This document shows positions 51,894 to 60,983 of a stretch of DNA of 64,000 nt, piece after piece. The DNA is from Achromobacter veterisilvae. GTDB taxonomy: Bacteria; Pseudomonadota; Gammaproteobacteria; Burkholderiales; Burkholderiaceae_B. The translations under genes and the position numbers were made by a program. Location: NCBI RefSeq assembly GCF_900496975.1, contig NZ_UFQC01000011.1, positions 62,001 through 126,000 of the forward strand, written 5' to 3'. The notes under the pieces were generated by a model. The model was not told where the DNA came from, ran no database searches, and was given only the letters and a program-made list of their open reading frames with translations. Position 1 is the first letter of the stretch, and every line of letters starts with the position of its first letter.

Positions 51894-52622
51894 ATGCATG
51901 AATACGAAAGCCTGAGCGGAAGGGTCGTGCTGGTGACGGGCGGCGGCAGCGGATTGGGCGCCGCCCTGTGTGAGATGCTGGCCCTGGAAGGCGCCCGCGT
52001 GGCCGTAGCGGACATCGACGAGCAGCGCGCCCACGCGCTGGCCGAACGTCTACGGAGCGAGGGCGCGGACGTCATGGCGTGCATTATGGACGTAGGAGTG
52101 GTGGCGGACGTCCGCAACGGCCTGGACGCCGCTGTGCGCCAGTTCGGCAAGCTCGACGCCATCGTCAACAGCGCGGGGGTGGATGTGACAGCGCCCATCG
52201 ACCAACTGGATGCCGACGTCTGGGAACGGGTACTGCGCACCAACCTGACGGGGCCCTTCCTGATGGCCAAGCTGGGCAAGGACCGGCTCACGCCGGGCGG
52301 ACACATCGTGAACGTCGCTTCGACGGCCGCGCGGCGCGCATGGCCCAACGCCAGCGCTTACCACGCCAGCAAGTGGGGGCTTATGGGACTGTCGCACGCC
52401 CTGCACGCGGAATTGCGCGGGGCCGGCCTGAAAGTCAGCGCGGTGATCGCCGGCGGGATGCGCACGCCCTTCCTGCTGGATCGGTTCCCGGACATCGATA
52501 CCGGCACGTTGCAGGATCCGGCCAACGTGGCGCGGGCCGTGCGATTCGTGCTGACTCAGCCGGGCGAGACAGTGGTGCCCGAAATCATGGTGCTGCCGAT
52601 GAAGGAAACGTCATGGCCCTGA
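51894..52622 (+). CDS. short-chain dehydrogenase/reductase
   Basis: 242 residues, AGAGGAGCGG before the ATG. The NAD(P) motif is VTGGGSGLGAALCEML; acidic VADID after strand 2 suggests NAD preference. The catalytic Ser is in VNVASTAARRAW and the Tyr/Lys pair is YHASKWGL. It lies between GT4 and a sugar-phosphatase gene, so a keto- or hydroxy-sugar is the probable substrate. It overlaps the HAD gene by 10 bases. Confidence 0.92.
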   Translation: MHEYESLSGRVVLVTGGGSGLGAALCEMLALEGARVAVADIDEQRAHALAERLRSEGADVMACIMDVGVVADVRNGLDAAVRQFGKLDAIVNSAGVDVTAPIDQLDADVWERVLRTNLTGPFLMAKLGKDRLTPGGHIVNVASTAARRAWPNASAYHASKWGLMGLSHALHAELRGAGLKVSAVIAGGMRTPFLLDRFPDIDTGTLQDPANVARAVRFVLTQPGETVVPEIMVLPMKETSWP

Positions 52623-53203
52623 GGCCGGCGGTTTTCCTGGACAAGGACGGCACGGTCCTCGCGGACGAGCCCTATAACGTCGACCCCGGCCGCATGGCGT
52701 ATGCGCCGCAGGCGTTTGCAGGGCTGACGCGCCTGGGAGCGGCGGGGGCCGTCCTGGTCGTGGTCAGCAACCAGCCTGGCGTGGCGAAGGGCCTGTTTCC
52801 GGCGTCCGCGCTGGAACGGGTGCATGTGAAGCTGGCGGCCATGTTCCGGGCGGCGGGCGCGCACCTGGACGGGTTCTATTGGTGCCCGCACCATCCGCAC
52901 GGCGTGGTCGAGGGCTATGCGATCGAATGCGATTGCCGCAAGCCCCGGCCCGGCCTGCTGTTGCGCGCGGCGGCGGAAATGGCGCTGGACCTGCCGGCAT
53001 CCTGGTTCATCGGCGACATTCTCGACGACGTCGAAGCAGGGAACCTGGCGGGGTGCCGGAGCATTCTGTTGGATGTGGGACATGAAACGGAATGGCGTCC
53101 AGGTCCGGATCGCCTGCCTTTCGGACGCGCGCCAGACCTGGACGCCGCCGCGCGGATCGTGTTGTCGGAACAGATTCCCGGCGGCGCGGAAAGGAAGGCA
53201 TGA
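52613..53203 (+). CDS. HAD-IIIA hydrolase, GmhB-like heptose bisphosphate phosphatase
   Basis: 196 residues. HAD motif I is FLDKDGTVLADEPYNVDP, motif II VVSNQPGVAKGLF, then the zinc loop CPHHPHGVVEGYAIECDCRKPRPGLL (C-x-H ... C-x-C), and motif IV FIGDILDDVEAGN. The zinc loop and the order match D-glycero-D-manno-heptose 1,7-bisphosphate phosphatase, which supplies ADP- or GDP-heptose. Two GT9 genes in the same run fit a heptose pathway. No HldE/GmhA homologue is in the locus; the housekeeping enzymes might supply them. Confidence 0.9.
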   Translation: MALRPAVFLDKDGTVLADEPYNVDPGRMAYAPQAFAGLTRLGAAGAVLVVVSNQPGVAKGLFPASALERVHVKLAAMFRAAGAHLDGFYWCPHHPHGVVEGYAIECDCRKPRPGLLLRAAAEMALDLPASWFIGDILDDVEAGNLAGCRSILLDVGHETEWRPGPDRLPFGRAPDLDAAARIVLSEQIPGGAERKA

Positions 53204-53204
53204 C

Positions 53205-54323
53205 ATGGCTTGGGATTGGCGCGAATGCTCCCACGTGCTGTGCGTGCGCCTGGACAATATGGGCGACGTGCTGATGTGCAGCCCGGCCTTCCGGGCATTG
53301 AAGCAGTCCGGCGCGCGCCGCCTGTCATTGCTGACTTCCGAGTCGGGGGGCCGGCTGGCGCCCTATGTGCCGGAGGTGGATACCGTGCTGGCCTATGACG
53401 CGGCCTGGATCAAGAACGGAGCGCGGGGCAGCGAACAGGACGTGGGCGCGATCGCGCGCCTGCGCGCCCTGCGGCCCGATGCGGCGGTGATATTCACGGC
53501 CTATAGCCAGAGCGCGCTGCCCGCCGCGCTGCTTTGCCACCTGGCAGGCGTGCCGCGCGTGCTGGCCCACAGCCGCGAGAATCCGTACCGTCTGATCACG
53601 GAGTGGGTTCGGGAGACCGAGCCCCAGGCAGGCATCCGCCATGAAGTGCGGCGCCAGTTGGACCTGGTGGCCAGTGTCGGCGCGCGGTGCGAGGACCTGC
53701 GCCTGTCGTTTCGCGTGCGCGAAGCGGACCGGATCTCCTTGCGGCGAAAACTGCATCATGAGGGCGTTACGGAACGAGGCGGGTGGATCTGCGCTCACGC
53801 GGGGGCCACCGCGCCGTCGCGGCGCTACCCCGCCAGGATGATGATGCAGGCGCTGATCGGCTTGCGGGGCGACGGCCGCCGCATTCTGTTGCTGGGCGGC
53901 CATGAAGACCCGGCGCTGGCCGGCGCCCTGGCGGATGCCCGCCGCCTCCTGCCCGGGTTGATCGACCTGTCGGACCGGTTGACGCTGGGCGAGCTGGGCG
54001 CGGCGCTCGAGGCTGCCGCGCTGATGATCTGCAACAACAGCGGGCCCGCGCATGTCGCGGCGGCGCTTGGCGTGCCGGTCGTGGACCTTTATGCCTTGAC
54101 GAATCCGCAGCATACGCCGTGGCAGACGCCCGCGCGGGTGCTGAACCGCGACGTGCCGTGCAAGTACTGCTATCGCAGCGTTTGTCCCGAAGGGCATCAG
54201 GCTTGCCTGGCAGGCGTCGATCCGGGATGTGTCGCCGAGGCGGCGCACGAATTGTTGGCCCAGGCGCGCGGGGTTCAAGCAGGACCGCGCGCCGCCAAGG
54301 AGGAGTTCCCATGTTTACTTTAG
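53205..54323 (+). CDS. family 9 glycosyltransferase (heptosyltransferase-like)
   Basis: 372 residues, two bases after the HAD stop with AAGGAAGG before the ATG. GT9 landmarks are VLCVRLDNMGDVLMCSPAFRALK, ICAHAGATAPSRRYP and MICNNSGPAHVAAALGVPVVDLYALTNPQHTPW. A cysteine cluster CKYCYRSVCPEGHQAC near the C-terminus is common in the family. It probably transfers a heptose from ADP-heptose. Its end overlaps the start of the carbamoyltransferase gene by 13 bases. Confidence 0.92.
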   Translation: MAWDWRECSHVLCVRLDNMGDVLMCSPAFRALKQSGARRLSLLTSESGGRLAPYVPEVDTVLAYDAAWIKNGARGSEQDVGAIARLRALRPDAAVIFTAYSQSALPAALLCHLAGVPRVLAHSRENPYRLITEWVRETEPQAGIRHEVRRQLDLVASVGARCEDLRLSFRVREADRISLRRKLHHEGVTERGGWICAHAGATAPSRRYPARMMMQALIGLRGDGRRILLLGGHEDPALAGALADARRLLPGLIDLSDRLTLGELGAALEAAALMICNNSGPAHVAAALGVPVVDLYALTNPQHTPWQTPARVLNRDVPCKYCYRSVCPEGHQACLAGVDPGCVAEAAHELLAQARGVQAGPRAAKEEFPCLL

Positions 54324-56047
54324 GCATCAATGCGGCGTATCACGATTGCTCCGCCGCCCTGGTTCGCGATGGCGTAGTGCTCGCGGCGGCCGAGGAGGAG
54401 CGCTTCACCCGGGTCAAGCATGGAAAGCGCCCGGTTCCGTTCACGACCTGGCAGTTGCCGTATTACGCCATCGACTACTGCCTTTCGGTAGCGGACATCC
54501 GCCTGCGTGACGTGGACCACATCGTCTATTCGTACGATCCGGCGCTGCTTGCCGACGGGCGGGCGCCTTCCGCGGAGATCGCCCTGCCGCTGGAGCCGTC
54601 GCGCGCCGGCGCGCGCGAGGAGGGCCAGTCCCCTTGGGATCCACTTTTCCTGTCGTACCTCGTGAACGCACCGCGCCAGTTACTCGACGGCGCGCCTCAT
54701 CACCTGAAGTCCCCGCGTTTCGATGACCTGACGCTGGAACGCATCATGGACCGCTGGGTCTATCTGGACCACCACCTGTCGCACGAGGCCAGCGCGTTCC
54801 TGGCGGCGCCGTGCGCGGAGTCCGCCGTGCTGACCATGGATGGCCGGGGAGAGCGCACCACCACCAGCTACGGCAACTTCGCCTCTGGCGAGTATGCGCG
54901 GCTGAAGCAGATCGACCTACCGCATTCGCTGGGCCTGCTGTACGAGGAGGTCACGCGCTATCTCGGGTTCCTGCATTCGTCCGACGAGTACAAGGTAATG
55001 GCGCTGGCCTCCTACGGCGACCCCGCGTTCCGCAACGAGTTCCGGGACATCCTGCGACTGGAGGAGGATGGCGGTTATTCCTTGCGTCCCGCCCGCCTCG
55101 CGGAACGCTTCGGTCCGCCGCGGCGGCGCGGCGCGCCCTTCGACGATCGGCACAAGAATATCGCCAGCTCCCTGCAGTACGTGCTGGAGGAAACGGCGCT
55201 GCACATGGCGCAATGGCTACACGACAAGACCGGCGCCTCCCATCTCAGCATGGCGGGCGGGGTGGCGCTCAATTGCGTCATGAACGCCCGGATCGCCCGC
55301 GACGGCCCGTTCGACGGCGTCTGGGTGCAGCCCGCGGCGGGCGACGCGGGAACGGCGCTGGGCGCGGCCCTGTATGTGGACTATCACCGGCGCGGCGGCA
55401 AGCGCGAATGGGCGATGGACCACGCCTACCTGGGACCTTCCTATCCCGATGACGAGATTGAGCGCTTCCTCTACGGTTCGCGGCAAGACTTCCGGCGGTT
55501 GGACGACGTGGCCGGAGAAGCCGCCGCCCTGCTCGCCCAGGAAAAAATCCTGGGTTGGTTCCAGGGGCGGATGGAATTCGGGCCGCGTGCGCTAGGCGCG
55601 CGCTCCATTCTGGCGTCGCCGCTGGACAGCGCCATGCAGGCGCGGCTGAACGGACTGAAGGACCGCGAAGACTTCCGGCCCGTCGCCCCCGTGGTGATGG
55701 AAGAGCGCGCGGCGGAGTGGTTCGACGGCCGGGGCGGTTCGATCTGCGCGCCGTTCATGCTATTCGTTTATGACGTACTGGCGCATCGGGCGCAGCAGAT
55801 CCCCGCCGTCAGGCACATAGACGGAACTGCCCGCGTGCAGACGGTGCGCCGCGACCAGAATCCGCGCTACTACGATCTCCTGGCCGCCTTCGAGCGCTTG
55901 ACCGGGGTGCCGGTGCTCGTGAATACCTCGTTCAACACCCGGGGCGAACCCGTTGTCTGTTCGCCGCGCGATGCCCTCGAGTGTTTCTGGACTTCGCCGC
56001 TGGATGCGCTGGTCATCGGCCCCTACCTGATCGAGAAACCCAGATGA
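54311..56047 (+). CDS. carbamoyltransferase (NodU/CmcH/TobZ family)
   Basis: 578 residues, AAGGAGGAG just before the ATG. The N-terminal Kae1-like domain has LGINAAYHDCSAALVRDG and AAAEEERFTRVKHGKRP, with YLDHHLSHEASAF supplying metal histidines. SMAGGVALNCVMNARI and QPAAGDAGTALGAAL bind ATP. The C-terminal domain has FQGRMEFGPRALGARSILA, REDFRPVAPVVMEE and NTSFNTRGEPVVC. The family uses carbamoyl phosphate and ATP to carbamoylate a hydroxyl on a sugar or antibiotic. Here the target is presumably a residue of the glycan made by this locus. Confidence 0.94.
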   Translation: MFTLGINAAYHDCSAALVRDGVVLAAAEEERFTRVKHGKRPVPFTTWQLPYYAIDYCLSVADIRLRDVDHIVYSYDPALLADGRAPSAEIALPLEPSRAGAREEGQSPWDPLFLSYLVNAPRQLLDGAPHHLKSPRFDDLTLERIMDRWVYLDHHLSHEASAFLAAPCAESAVLTMDGRGERTTTSYGNFASGEYARLKQIDLPHSLGLLYEEVTRYLGFLHSSDEYKVMALASYGDPAFRNEFRDILRLEEDGGYSLRPARLAERFGPPRRRGAPFDDRHKNIASSLQYVLEETALHMAQWLHDKTGASHLSMAGGVALNCVMNARIARDGPFDGVWVQPAAGDAGTALGAALYVDYHRRGGKREWAMDHAYLGPSYPDDEIERFLYGSRQDFRRLDDVAGEAAALLAQEKILGWFQGRMEFGPRALGARSILASPLDSAMQARLNGLKDREDFRPVAPVVMEERAAEWFDGRGGSICAPFMLFVYDVLAHRAQQIPAVRHIDGTARVQTVRRDQNPRYYDLLAAFERLTGVPVLVNTSFNTRGEPVVCSPRDALECFWTSPLDALVIGPYLIEKPR

Positions 56048-57033
56048 ACAGTATTCATGCGCCCATCAAGGTGTCCGTGGTGGTGCCGACCTTCAGGCGT
56101 CCGGAATTGCTGGCGCGTTGCCTCGAAGCGCTGGGGCGCCAGCGGTTTCCGCGCGACGACTACGAGGTGCTGGTGTGCGACGATGCGGTGAGCGGCGCCA
56201 CGCAGAGCCTGGTCGGGGCGTGGCGGGACAGATGGGGCAACCGGCCGGCCCTGCGCTACCTGCCCGTTGCCGGCACGCGCGGCCCGGCGGGCGCGCGCAA
56301 CCTGGGTTGGCGCAGCGCGAAAGGGGAGATCATCGCGTTTACCGACGACGACGCCATCCCCGAATCCGATTGGCTGGGGCAGGGCGTGCGCGCGCTGGCG
56401 CCGGATGTGGCGGCCGTGAGCGGTATTACCGAGATGCTTATTCCGGATCCGCCCAACGATTACGAACGGGATGCGGCCGGCCTGACCCGCTCGGAGTTCA
56501 TCACCGCGAACTGCTTCGTGCGGCGTTCGGCGCTGCAGGCGGTCGGCGGCTTCGATCCGCGCTACACCATGGCCTGGCGCGAGGACTCCGATCTGCATTT
56601 CGCGCTGCTGGACGGCGGCCTGGTGGTGAAACGGGAGCCGCTGGCGCGCGTATCGCACCCGATGCGCGGGCTGCGGTTCGCGGCTGGACTCGGCATGCAG
56701 AAGAAAGCGATGTTCGACATGCTGCTACGAAGCAAGTATCCCGCCCTGTACCGCCGCCGCATCCACTCCACCGCCTGGCGCTACTACCTGGGCGTGACCG
56801 CGGCGTTCGCGGCGGCCCTCGTGCTGGCCGCTCTGGGGTATACGCCCGCGGCGCTGGCGGCCGGGGGCGTATGGCTGGCACTGACCGTGAACTTCTTTCT
56901 TCGGCGTCTGCGTGGGACACGCCGTTGCGTGTGCGACGTGGCCGATCTCGCCGTCACCTCGGCCTGCATCCCGCTGTTGTCGATCTGGTGGCGGTTCGTG
57001 GGCTGGATCCGTTTCGGAAGGCTCCGCTCATGA
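56044..57033 (+). CDS. family 2 glycosyltransferase with C-terminal membrane helices
   Basis: 329 residues, ATGA overlap with the carbamoyltransferase gene. GT-A motifs are SVVVPTFRRPELLARCLEAL, EVLVCDDAVSG, AGARNLGWRSAKGEIIAFTDDDAIPE and the acceptor loop RRSALQAVGGFDPRYTMAWREDSDLHF. Two hydrophobic helices follow at about 240-285 (GVTAAFAAALVLAALGYTPAALAAGG...) and another near 305-325, so the enzyme is membrane-anchored with its catalytic domain in the cytoplasm. Confidence 0.92.
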   Translation: MNSIHAPIKVSVVVPTFRRPELLARCLEALGRQRFPRDDYEVLVCDDAVSGATQSLVGAWRDRWGNRPALRYLPVAGTRGPAGARNLGWRSAKGEIIAFTDDDAIPESDWLGQGVRALAPDVAAVSGITEMLIPDPPNDYERDAAGLTRSEFITANCFVRRSALQAVGGFDPRYTMAWREDSDLHFALLDGGLVVKREPLARVSHPMRGLRFAAGLGMQKKAMFDMLLRSKYPALYRRRIHSTAWRYYLGVTAAFAAALVLAALGYTPAALAAGGVWLALTVNFFLRRLRGTRRCVCDVADLAVTSACIPLLSIWWRFVGWIRFGRLRS

Positions 57034-58091
57034 CGCCCCTGTTCGACCGATCCCGTCCGCCCGCCCGGATCGCTGTATTTCGCGCATTGCAACTGGGGGA
57101 CTTGCTGTGCGCGGTGCCGGCGCTGCGCGCACTGCGGCTGGCCTTTCCGCGGGCGCATATCGCGCTGATCGGCCTGGCCGGCGCGAGCGAATTCCGCAAC
57201 CGCTTTGACGCCTATGTCGACGAACTGATCGAATTCCCCGGCGCCGCGGGGTTCCCGGAGCAGGCGGCCCGGCCGCAAGAGTTGCCCGCATTTTTCCGGC
57301 GCATGCGCCTTCGCCGATTCGACGCGGCATTGCAGATGCACGGAAGCGGCGGCCTGTCCAACCTCCTTGTCGAACAACTGGGCGCGCGCGGTTGGGGAGG
57401 CTTCGTGCCGAATGTCGGCGCGGAGATTCCAGGCCTGCGCCTGGCTTGGCCGGAAAGCCTGCCCGAACCGCGTCGTTATCTGGCGCTGTTGCACCATCTC
57501 GGCGTGAAGACCGGCGACGACAGGCTGGAATTCCCCTGCACGCAGGCGGATCGGCGCGACGCCGAGCGCCTGCTGCGGGAGCACTCGCTGGACCCCGCCA
57601 GATTGGTGCTGATGCATGCGGGTGCACGCCTGCCGTCGCGTCGTTGGCCGCTGGAACGCTACGCGGAAGTGGCGCACGCGCTGTCGCGCCAGGGCTGGCA
57701 AGTCGCATTGACGGGCACCGGCGTCGAACGTTCCATGACGGCGGAATTGCGGCGGCTGTCGCGCCTGCCGCTCGCGGACCTTTGCGGCGCGACCACCCTG
57801 GGAAGCCTGGCAGCGCTGGTGCGCGAATGCCGGCTACTGGTGTGCAACGACACCGGCATATCGCACGTGGCCGCCGCAGTGGGCGCCAGCAGCGTGGTCG
57901 TCGCCTGCGGTAGCGACGCCGCGCGTTGGGCGCCGCTGGACCGGCGCCGCCATATCGTGCTGGCGGCCGACGCGCCATGCCGGCCCTGCGCATTCGAAAC
58001 CTGTCCCATCGGACATCCCTGCGCGCTTGCCGTGACCGTGCCGCAAGTGTTGGCCCAGGCGCAAGGGCAACTGGGGAGGGCGGCTCCATGA
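57030..58091 (+). CDS. second family 9 glycosyltransferase (heptosyltransferase-like)
   Basis: 353 residues, ATGA overlap with the upstream gene. Motifs are [48 protein letters not shown] and [28 protein letters not shown]. The C-terminal cysteine cluster is [16 protein letters not shown], laid out like that of the GT9 protein at 53205 though the two are divergent in sequence. It would add a further heptose or related residue. Confidence 0.92.
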   Translation: MTPLFDRSRPPARIAVFRALQLGDLLCAVPALRALRLAFPRAHIALIGLAGASEFRNRFDAYVDELIEFPGAAGFPEQAARPQELPAFFRRMRLRRFDAALQMHGSGGLSNLLVEQLGARGWGGFVPNVGAEIPGLRLAWPESLPEPRRYLALLHHLGVKTGDDRLEFPCTQADRRDAERLLREHSLDPARLVLMHAGARLPSRRWPLERYAEVAHALSRQGWQVALTGTGVERSMTAELRRLSRLPLADLCGATTLGSLAALVRECRLLVCNDTGISHVAAAVGASSVVVACGSDAARWAPLDRRRHIVLAADAPCRPCAFETCPIGHPCALAVTVPQVLAQAQGQLGRAAP

Positions 58092-59062
58092 CGCCACCGA
58101 ACGCTGTTCCGCCGCCCCGGCGGCGCCTGCGCATACTGACTTGGCACGTGCATGGCAATTACCTCTACGCGCTGAGCCATGTGCCTCACGACTTCATCGT
58201 GCCGGGTCTGCCCGGCGGACCGCCCGGCTATGGGGCATTGGGCCGGCGCATTCCGTGGACCGGCAATGTGGCGCAAGTGCCGGCGGAGGACCTGCGCTCG
58301 CTGCGGTTCGACTGTGTGCTGTATCAGTCTCGCCAGAATCTGGACGACGCCCGGCTGCTGCTCGGCGAAGAACAGCGGGCGCTGCCGTGCGCGTACCTGG
58401 AACACAATCCGCCCGAACCGCATCCGACGGATACTTTGCATCCGTTCCGGCACGAGCGCGGCCTGATCGTGCACGTCACGCCGTTCAACGCGGCAATGTG
58501 GGATTCCGGCCCCATGCCGGTGCGCGTCGTCGAGCATGGAGTGCCGCCGCCTGCCGCCGCCTACGATGGGTCCCTCGAATGCGGCATTGTCGTCATCAAT
58601 CACCTGGCGCGGCGGGGACGGCGGATCGGACGCGACATATTCGAGAGCGTGCGCGCCCGGACTCCTCTCGATCTGATCGGCATGGGATCCGAGGCATTGG
58701 GCGGACAGGGAGAAGTGCCCAACATGGAGGTCGGCGCCTGCCTGGCGCGGTACCGCTATTTCTTCAGCCCGATCAGGTATGCCAGCCTGGGTCTGTCGCT
58801 GGTGGAGGCCATGCTTTGCGGCGTTCCGGTGGTGGGCTTCGCCGCGACGGAACTGCCTACTGTCATCAGGAGCGGCGAGAACGGCTATGTGGATACCCGG
58901 CCTGGCCGCTTGGTGGAAGTGGCGCGCGAACTGCTGGCCCAGCCGGAGCTGGCGCGGGCCTGGGGCGCGGCGGGCCGGGAAACCGCGCGGCGGCGCTTCG
59001 GCATGGAGCGCTTCGTTTCCGATTGGATGGACGTCTTCGATACGATCCTGGAGGCAGCATGA
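58088..59062 (+). CDS. glycosyltransferase, GT4/GT1-like
   Basis: 324 residues, overlapping both neighbours by 4 bases. The N-terminus [27 protein letters not shown] and the middle [15 protein letters not shown] are seen in a family of short GT-B enzymes. The nucleotide-sugar site is [36 protein letters not shown] (E-x7-E-like with LSLVEAM) and SGENGYVDT. It is shorter than typical GT4 (about 370), with a compact N-terminal domain. Donor unknown. Confidence 0.85.
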   Translation: MTPPNAVPPPRRRLRILTWHVHGNYLYALSHVPHDFIVPGLPGGPPGYGALGRRIPWTGNVAQVPAEDLRSLRFDCVLYQSRQNLDDARLLLGEEQRALPCAYLEHNPPEPHPTDTLHPFRHERGLIVHVTPFNAAMWDSGPMPVRVVEHGVPPPAAAYDGSLECGIVVINHLARRGRRIGRDIFESVRARTPLDLIGMGSEALGGQGEVPNMEVGACLARYRYFFSPIRYASLGLSLVEAMLCGVPVVGFAATELPTVIRSGENGYVDTRPGRLVEVARELLAQPELARAWGAAGRETARRRFGMERFVSDWMDVFDTILEAA

Positions 59063-60066
59063 TGGACGATACTGTACGAACAGGCCGCGCGCTGGTCGCC
59101 GGCGGGGCCGGTTTCCTGGGCTCCAACCTCTGCGCCCGTCTCCTGGCCGATGGCTGGGAGGTCGTATGCGCGGACAACTTCCAGACCGGACGGGCGCGCA
59201 ACCTCGCCGGGCTGGCCGGCCATCCGCGCTTTTCGGTCCTGCGGCACGACGTGATCGAGCCGTTGGCGGGCATCGAGGTGGACCGCATCTACAACCTGGC
59301 CTGCCCGGCGTCGCCCATCCATTACCAGGCCGATCCGTTAAAGACGTTGCGGACCTGCGTGCTGGGGGCCATGCAACTGCTGGAACTGGCACGGCGCTGC
59401 GGCGCGCGCGTGCTGCAGGCGTCCACGAGCGAGGTGTATGGCGATCCGCTGGAGCACCCTCAACGGGAGGGTTACTGGGGACACGTCAACCCGATAGGGC
59501 CGCGTTCCTGCTATGACGAAGGCAAGCGCTGCGCCGAGACCATTTTCATGGAGTACGCGAGGCATGAAGGTGTCGCCGTCAGGATCGCCCGCATCTTCAA
59601 CACCTATGGCCCTCGCATGGCGCCGGACGATGGCCGCGTGGTGTCCAATTTCATCGTGCAGGCGCTGGCCGGGCAGCCGTTGACCATCTACGGCGATGGC
59701 ACGCAGACACGCTCGTTTTGCTACGTGGACGACCTGATAGACGGCTTGGTGCGGTTGATGGAAAGCTCCAGCGAAGTCGGCCGGCCGGTCAATTTGGGTA
59801 ATCCGGCCGAACTCACGATGCTGGAAATGGCCGAATTGGTGCGCCTGCTGACGGGCGCGCAGGTACCGCTAGTGCATCGCAGTCTGCCCGAGGACGATCC
59901 GACGCAGCGCTGCCCCGACATTTCCCTGGCTCGGCGCTGCCTGGGGTGGTGGCCGCGCGTGGACCCCGAGGAGGGCATCGCCCGGACGGTGGCCTACTTC
60001 AATTCGGAGCGGGACCGGGCCGGCCGCGGCCGCCCGCGGCGGGAAGCGCTGACCAATGCCGTCTAG
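59059..60066 (+). CDS. NAD-dependent epimerase/dehydratase, UDP-glucuronate decarboxylase-like
   Basis: 335 residues, ATG ATG start overlapping the preceding stop. The Rossmann motif is [53 protein letters not shown], the active-site YDEGKR (Y-x3-K), [22 protein letters not shown] and [18 protein letters not shown] are the hallmarks of UDP-xylose synthase. The enzyme would convert UDP-glucuronate to UDP-xylose or a 4-keto intermediate, a donor for one of the local glycosyltransferases. It is the last gene of the glycan run. Confidence 0.92.
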   Translation: MMDDTVRTGRALVAGGAGFLGSNLCARLLADGWEVVCADNFQTGRARNLAGLAGHPRFSVLRHDVIEPLAGIEVDRIYNLACPASPIHYQADPLKTLRTCVLGAMQLLELARRCGARVLQASTSEVYGDPLEHPQREGYWGHVNPIGPRSCYDEGKRCAETIFMEYARHEGVAVRIARIFNTYGPRMAPDDGRVVSNFIVQALAGQPLTIYGDGTQTRSFCYVDDLIDGLVRLMESSSEVGRPVNLGNPAELTMLEMAELVRLLTGAQVPLVHRSLPEDDPTQRCPDISLARRCLGWWPRVDPEEGIARTVAYFNSERDRAGRGRPRREALTNAV

Positions 60067-60127
60067 CCCGTTAAGCTCATCGGAAAAATCTACCGATAGG
60101 TGGAATATCTGCGCGGGGCGCCGGACG

Positions 60128-60661
60128 CTAGTCGGATTGCCCTTCCTCTTCCAGCGTGGACGCACCTTCGCCGGTATTGCCCGGCGTCCGAATCACGCTG
60201 AATTCGCCAGTGGCCTCCAGATAGGCTCTGTCCACCTCCGCCAGGTTGGCGACGCCCTTGAGCCGAAGCTGTTCCATCAGTTCGCTGCGCGTGATGTGTT
60301 CGCGCTTGAGGCCGCTGGCCAGAACGCGGCCGGATTTGATCAGGCAGACGCGCTGCGGCTCGAGCAAGCGGCGCAAGAAGGGAACGTAGTAACTCAATCT
60401 GTCCAGCAGATAGCTCCACCCGACGATGGTGGCGACGACGATGATGCCGTCGCCCATGGAATAGGAGTCTCCGGACATGGCGTTGCCGGCGGCGTCCGCC
60501 ACCAGCACCAGCACCAGCATGTCGGCCATGCCCAGGGACCCCATGTCGCGTCGGCCAGAAATCCGCAACAAGGCGTACAGCACCCAGTACATGGTCGTGC
60601 CGCGGATGATCATTTCGGCGAACCCCGCTTGCAGCGCGAAGATCTCGATGAATTTGTCCAT
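60128..60661 (-). CDS. DUF421 (YetF-like) membrane protein
   Basis: 177 residues, shorter than YetF (about 230). The N-terminal hydrophobic part (about 15-85) includes MIIRGTTMYWVLYALLRISGRRDMGSLGMADMLVLVLVADAAGNAM, with RISGRR a family motif. The cytoplasmic DUF421 domain (about 100-160) has CLIKSGRVLASGLKREHITRSELMEQLRLKGVANLAEVDRAYLEATGEFSVI. The acidic tail STLEEEGQSD is extra. It is convergent with the epimerase gene. The family is linked to spore/germinant and stress functions but is poorly defined. Confidence 0.88.
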   Translation of the reverse strand: MDKFIEIFALQAGFAEMIIRGTTMYWVLYALLRISGRRDMGSLGMADMLVLVLVADAAGNAMSGDSYSMGDGIIVVATIVGWSYLLDRLSYYVPFLRRLLEPQRVCLIKSGRVLASGLKREHITRSELMEQLRLKGVANLAEVDRAYLEATGEFSVIRTPGNTGEGASTLEEEGQSD

Positions 60662-60768
60662 GAACGCCGTGAAGCAAGCGCCGTGCCGAGGCCCGGGCCG
60701 TCCGGATCGATGCCACCGGGCATGCCGCTTGCGGGGAAAGGAGTCCGGCTTATCCGAGGAGGCCCGCC

Positions 60769-60948
60769 ATGAAACCCAAAGAGAACAAGCCCAATCCTTC
60801 CAACGATGACACCGCGCGCGAAACCCAGGCCAGCCACCGTGACGTGCAGAACCGGACCAAGAAGGAGGGGCATGTCAGCCAGATCGGCTCCGGACAGGAC
60901 CAGCAGAGCCAGCGCAACCGCGGCGGCGGCGCGCGCAGCAAAGGCTGA
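60769..60948 (+). CDS. 59-residue hydrophilic basic protein, unknown
   Basis: An ATG with GAGGAGG 6 bases upstream opens a 59-codon frame: MKPKENKPNPSNDDTARETQ, later KKEGHVSQIGSGQDQQSQR and a GGGARSKG end. It is rich in Lys, Asn, Gln, Gly and Ser, lacks hydrophobic segments and is probably disordered. The strong ribosome site is the main support. It sits 36 bases before the ApaH-like gene, so the two may form one transcript. Composition recalls the small protein at 43506 and other stress-type small proteins; no function can be assigned. Confidence 0.65.
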   Translation: MKPKENKPNPSNDDTARETQASHRDVQNRTKKEGHVSQIGSGQDQQSQRNRGGGARSKG

Positions 60949-60983
60949 CCGCCTCCAGGCGCGGCGCTGAGGGTCGTCCCGGC

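Noticed and set aside
53205-58091. Cysteine clusters in both GT9 proteins as novel metal sites
   Set aside because: A C-x2-C...CP-GH-C arrangement near the C-terminus occurs commonly in GT9 heptosyltransferases.
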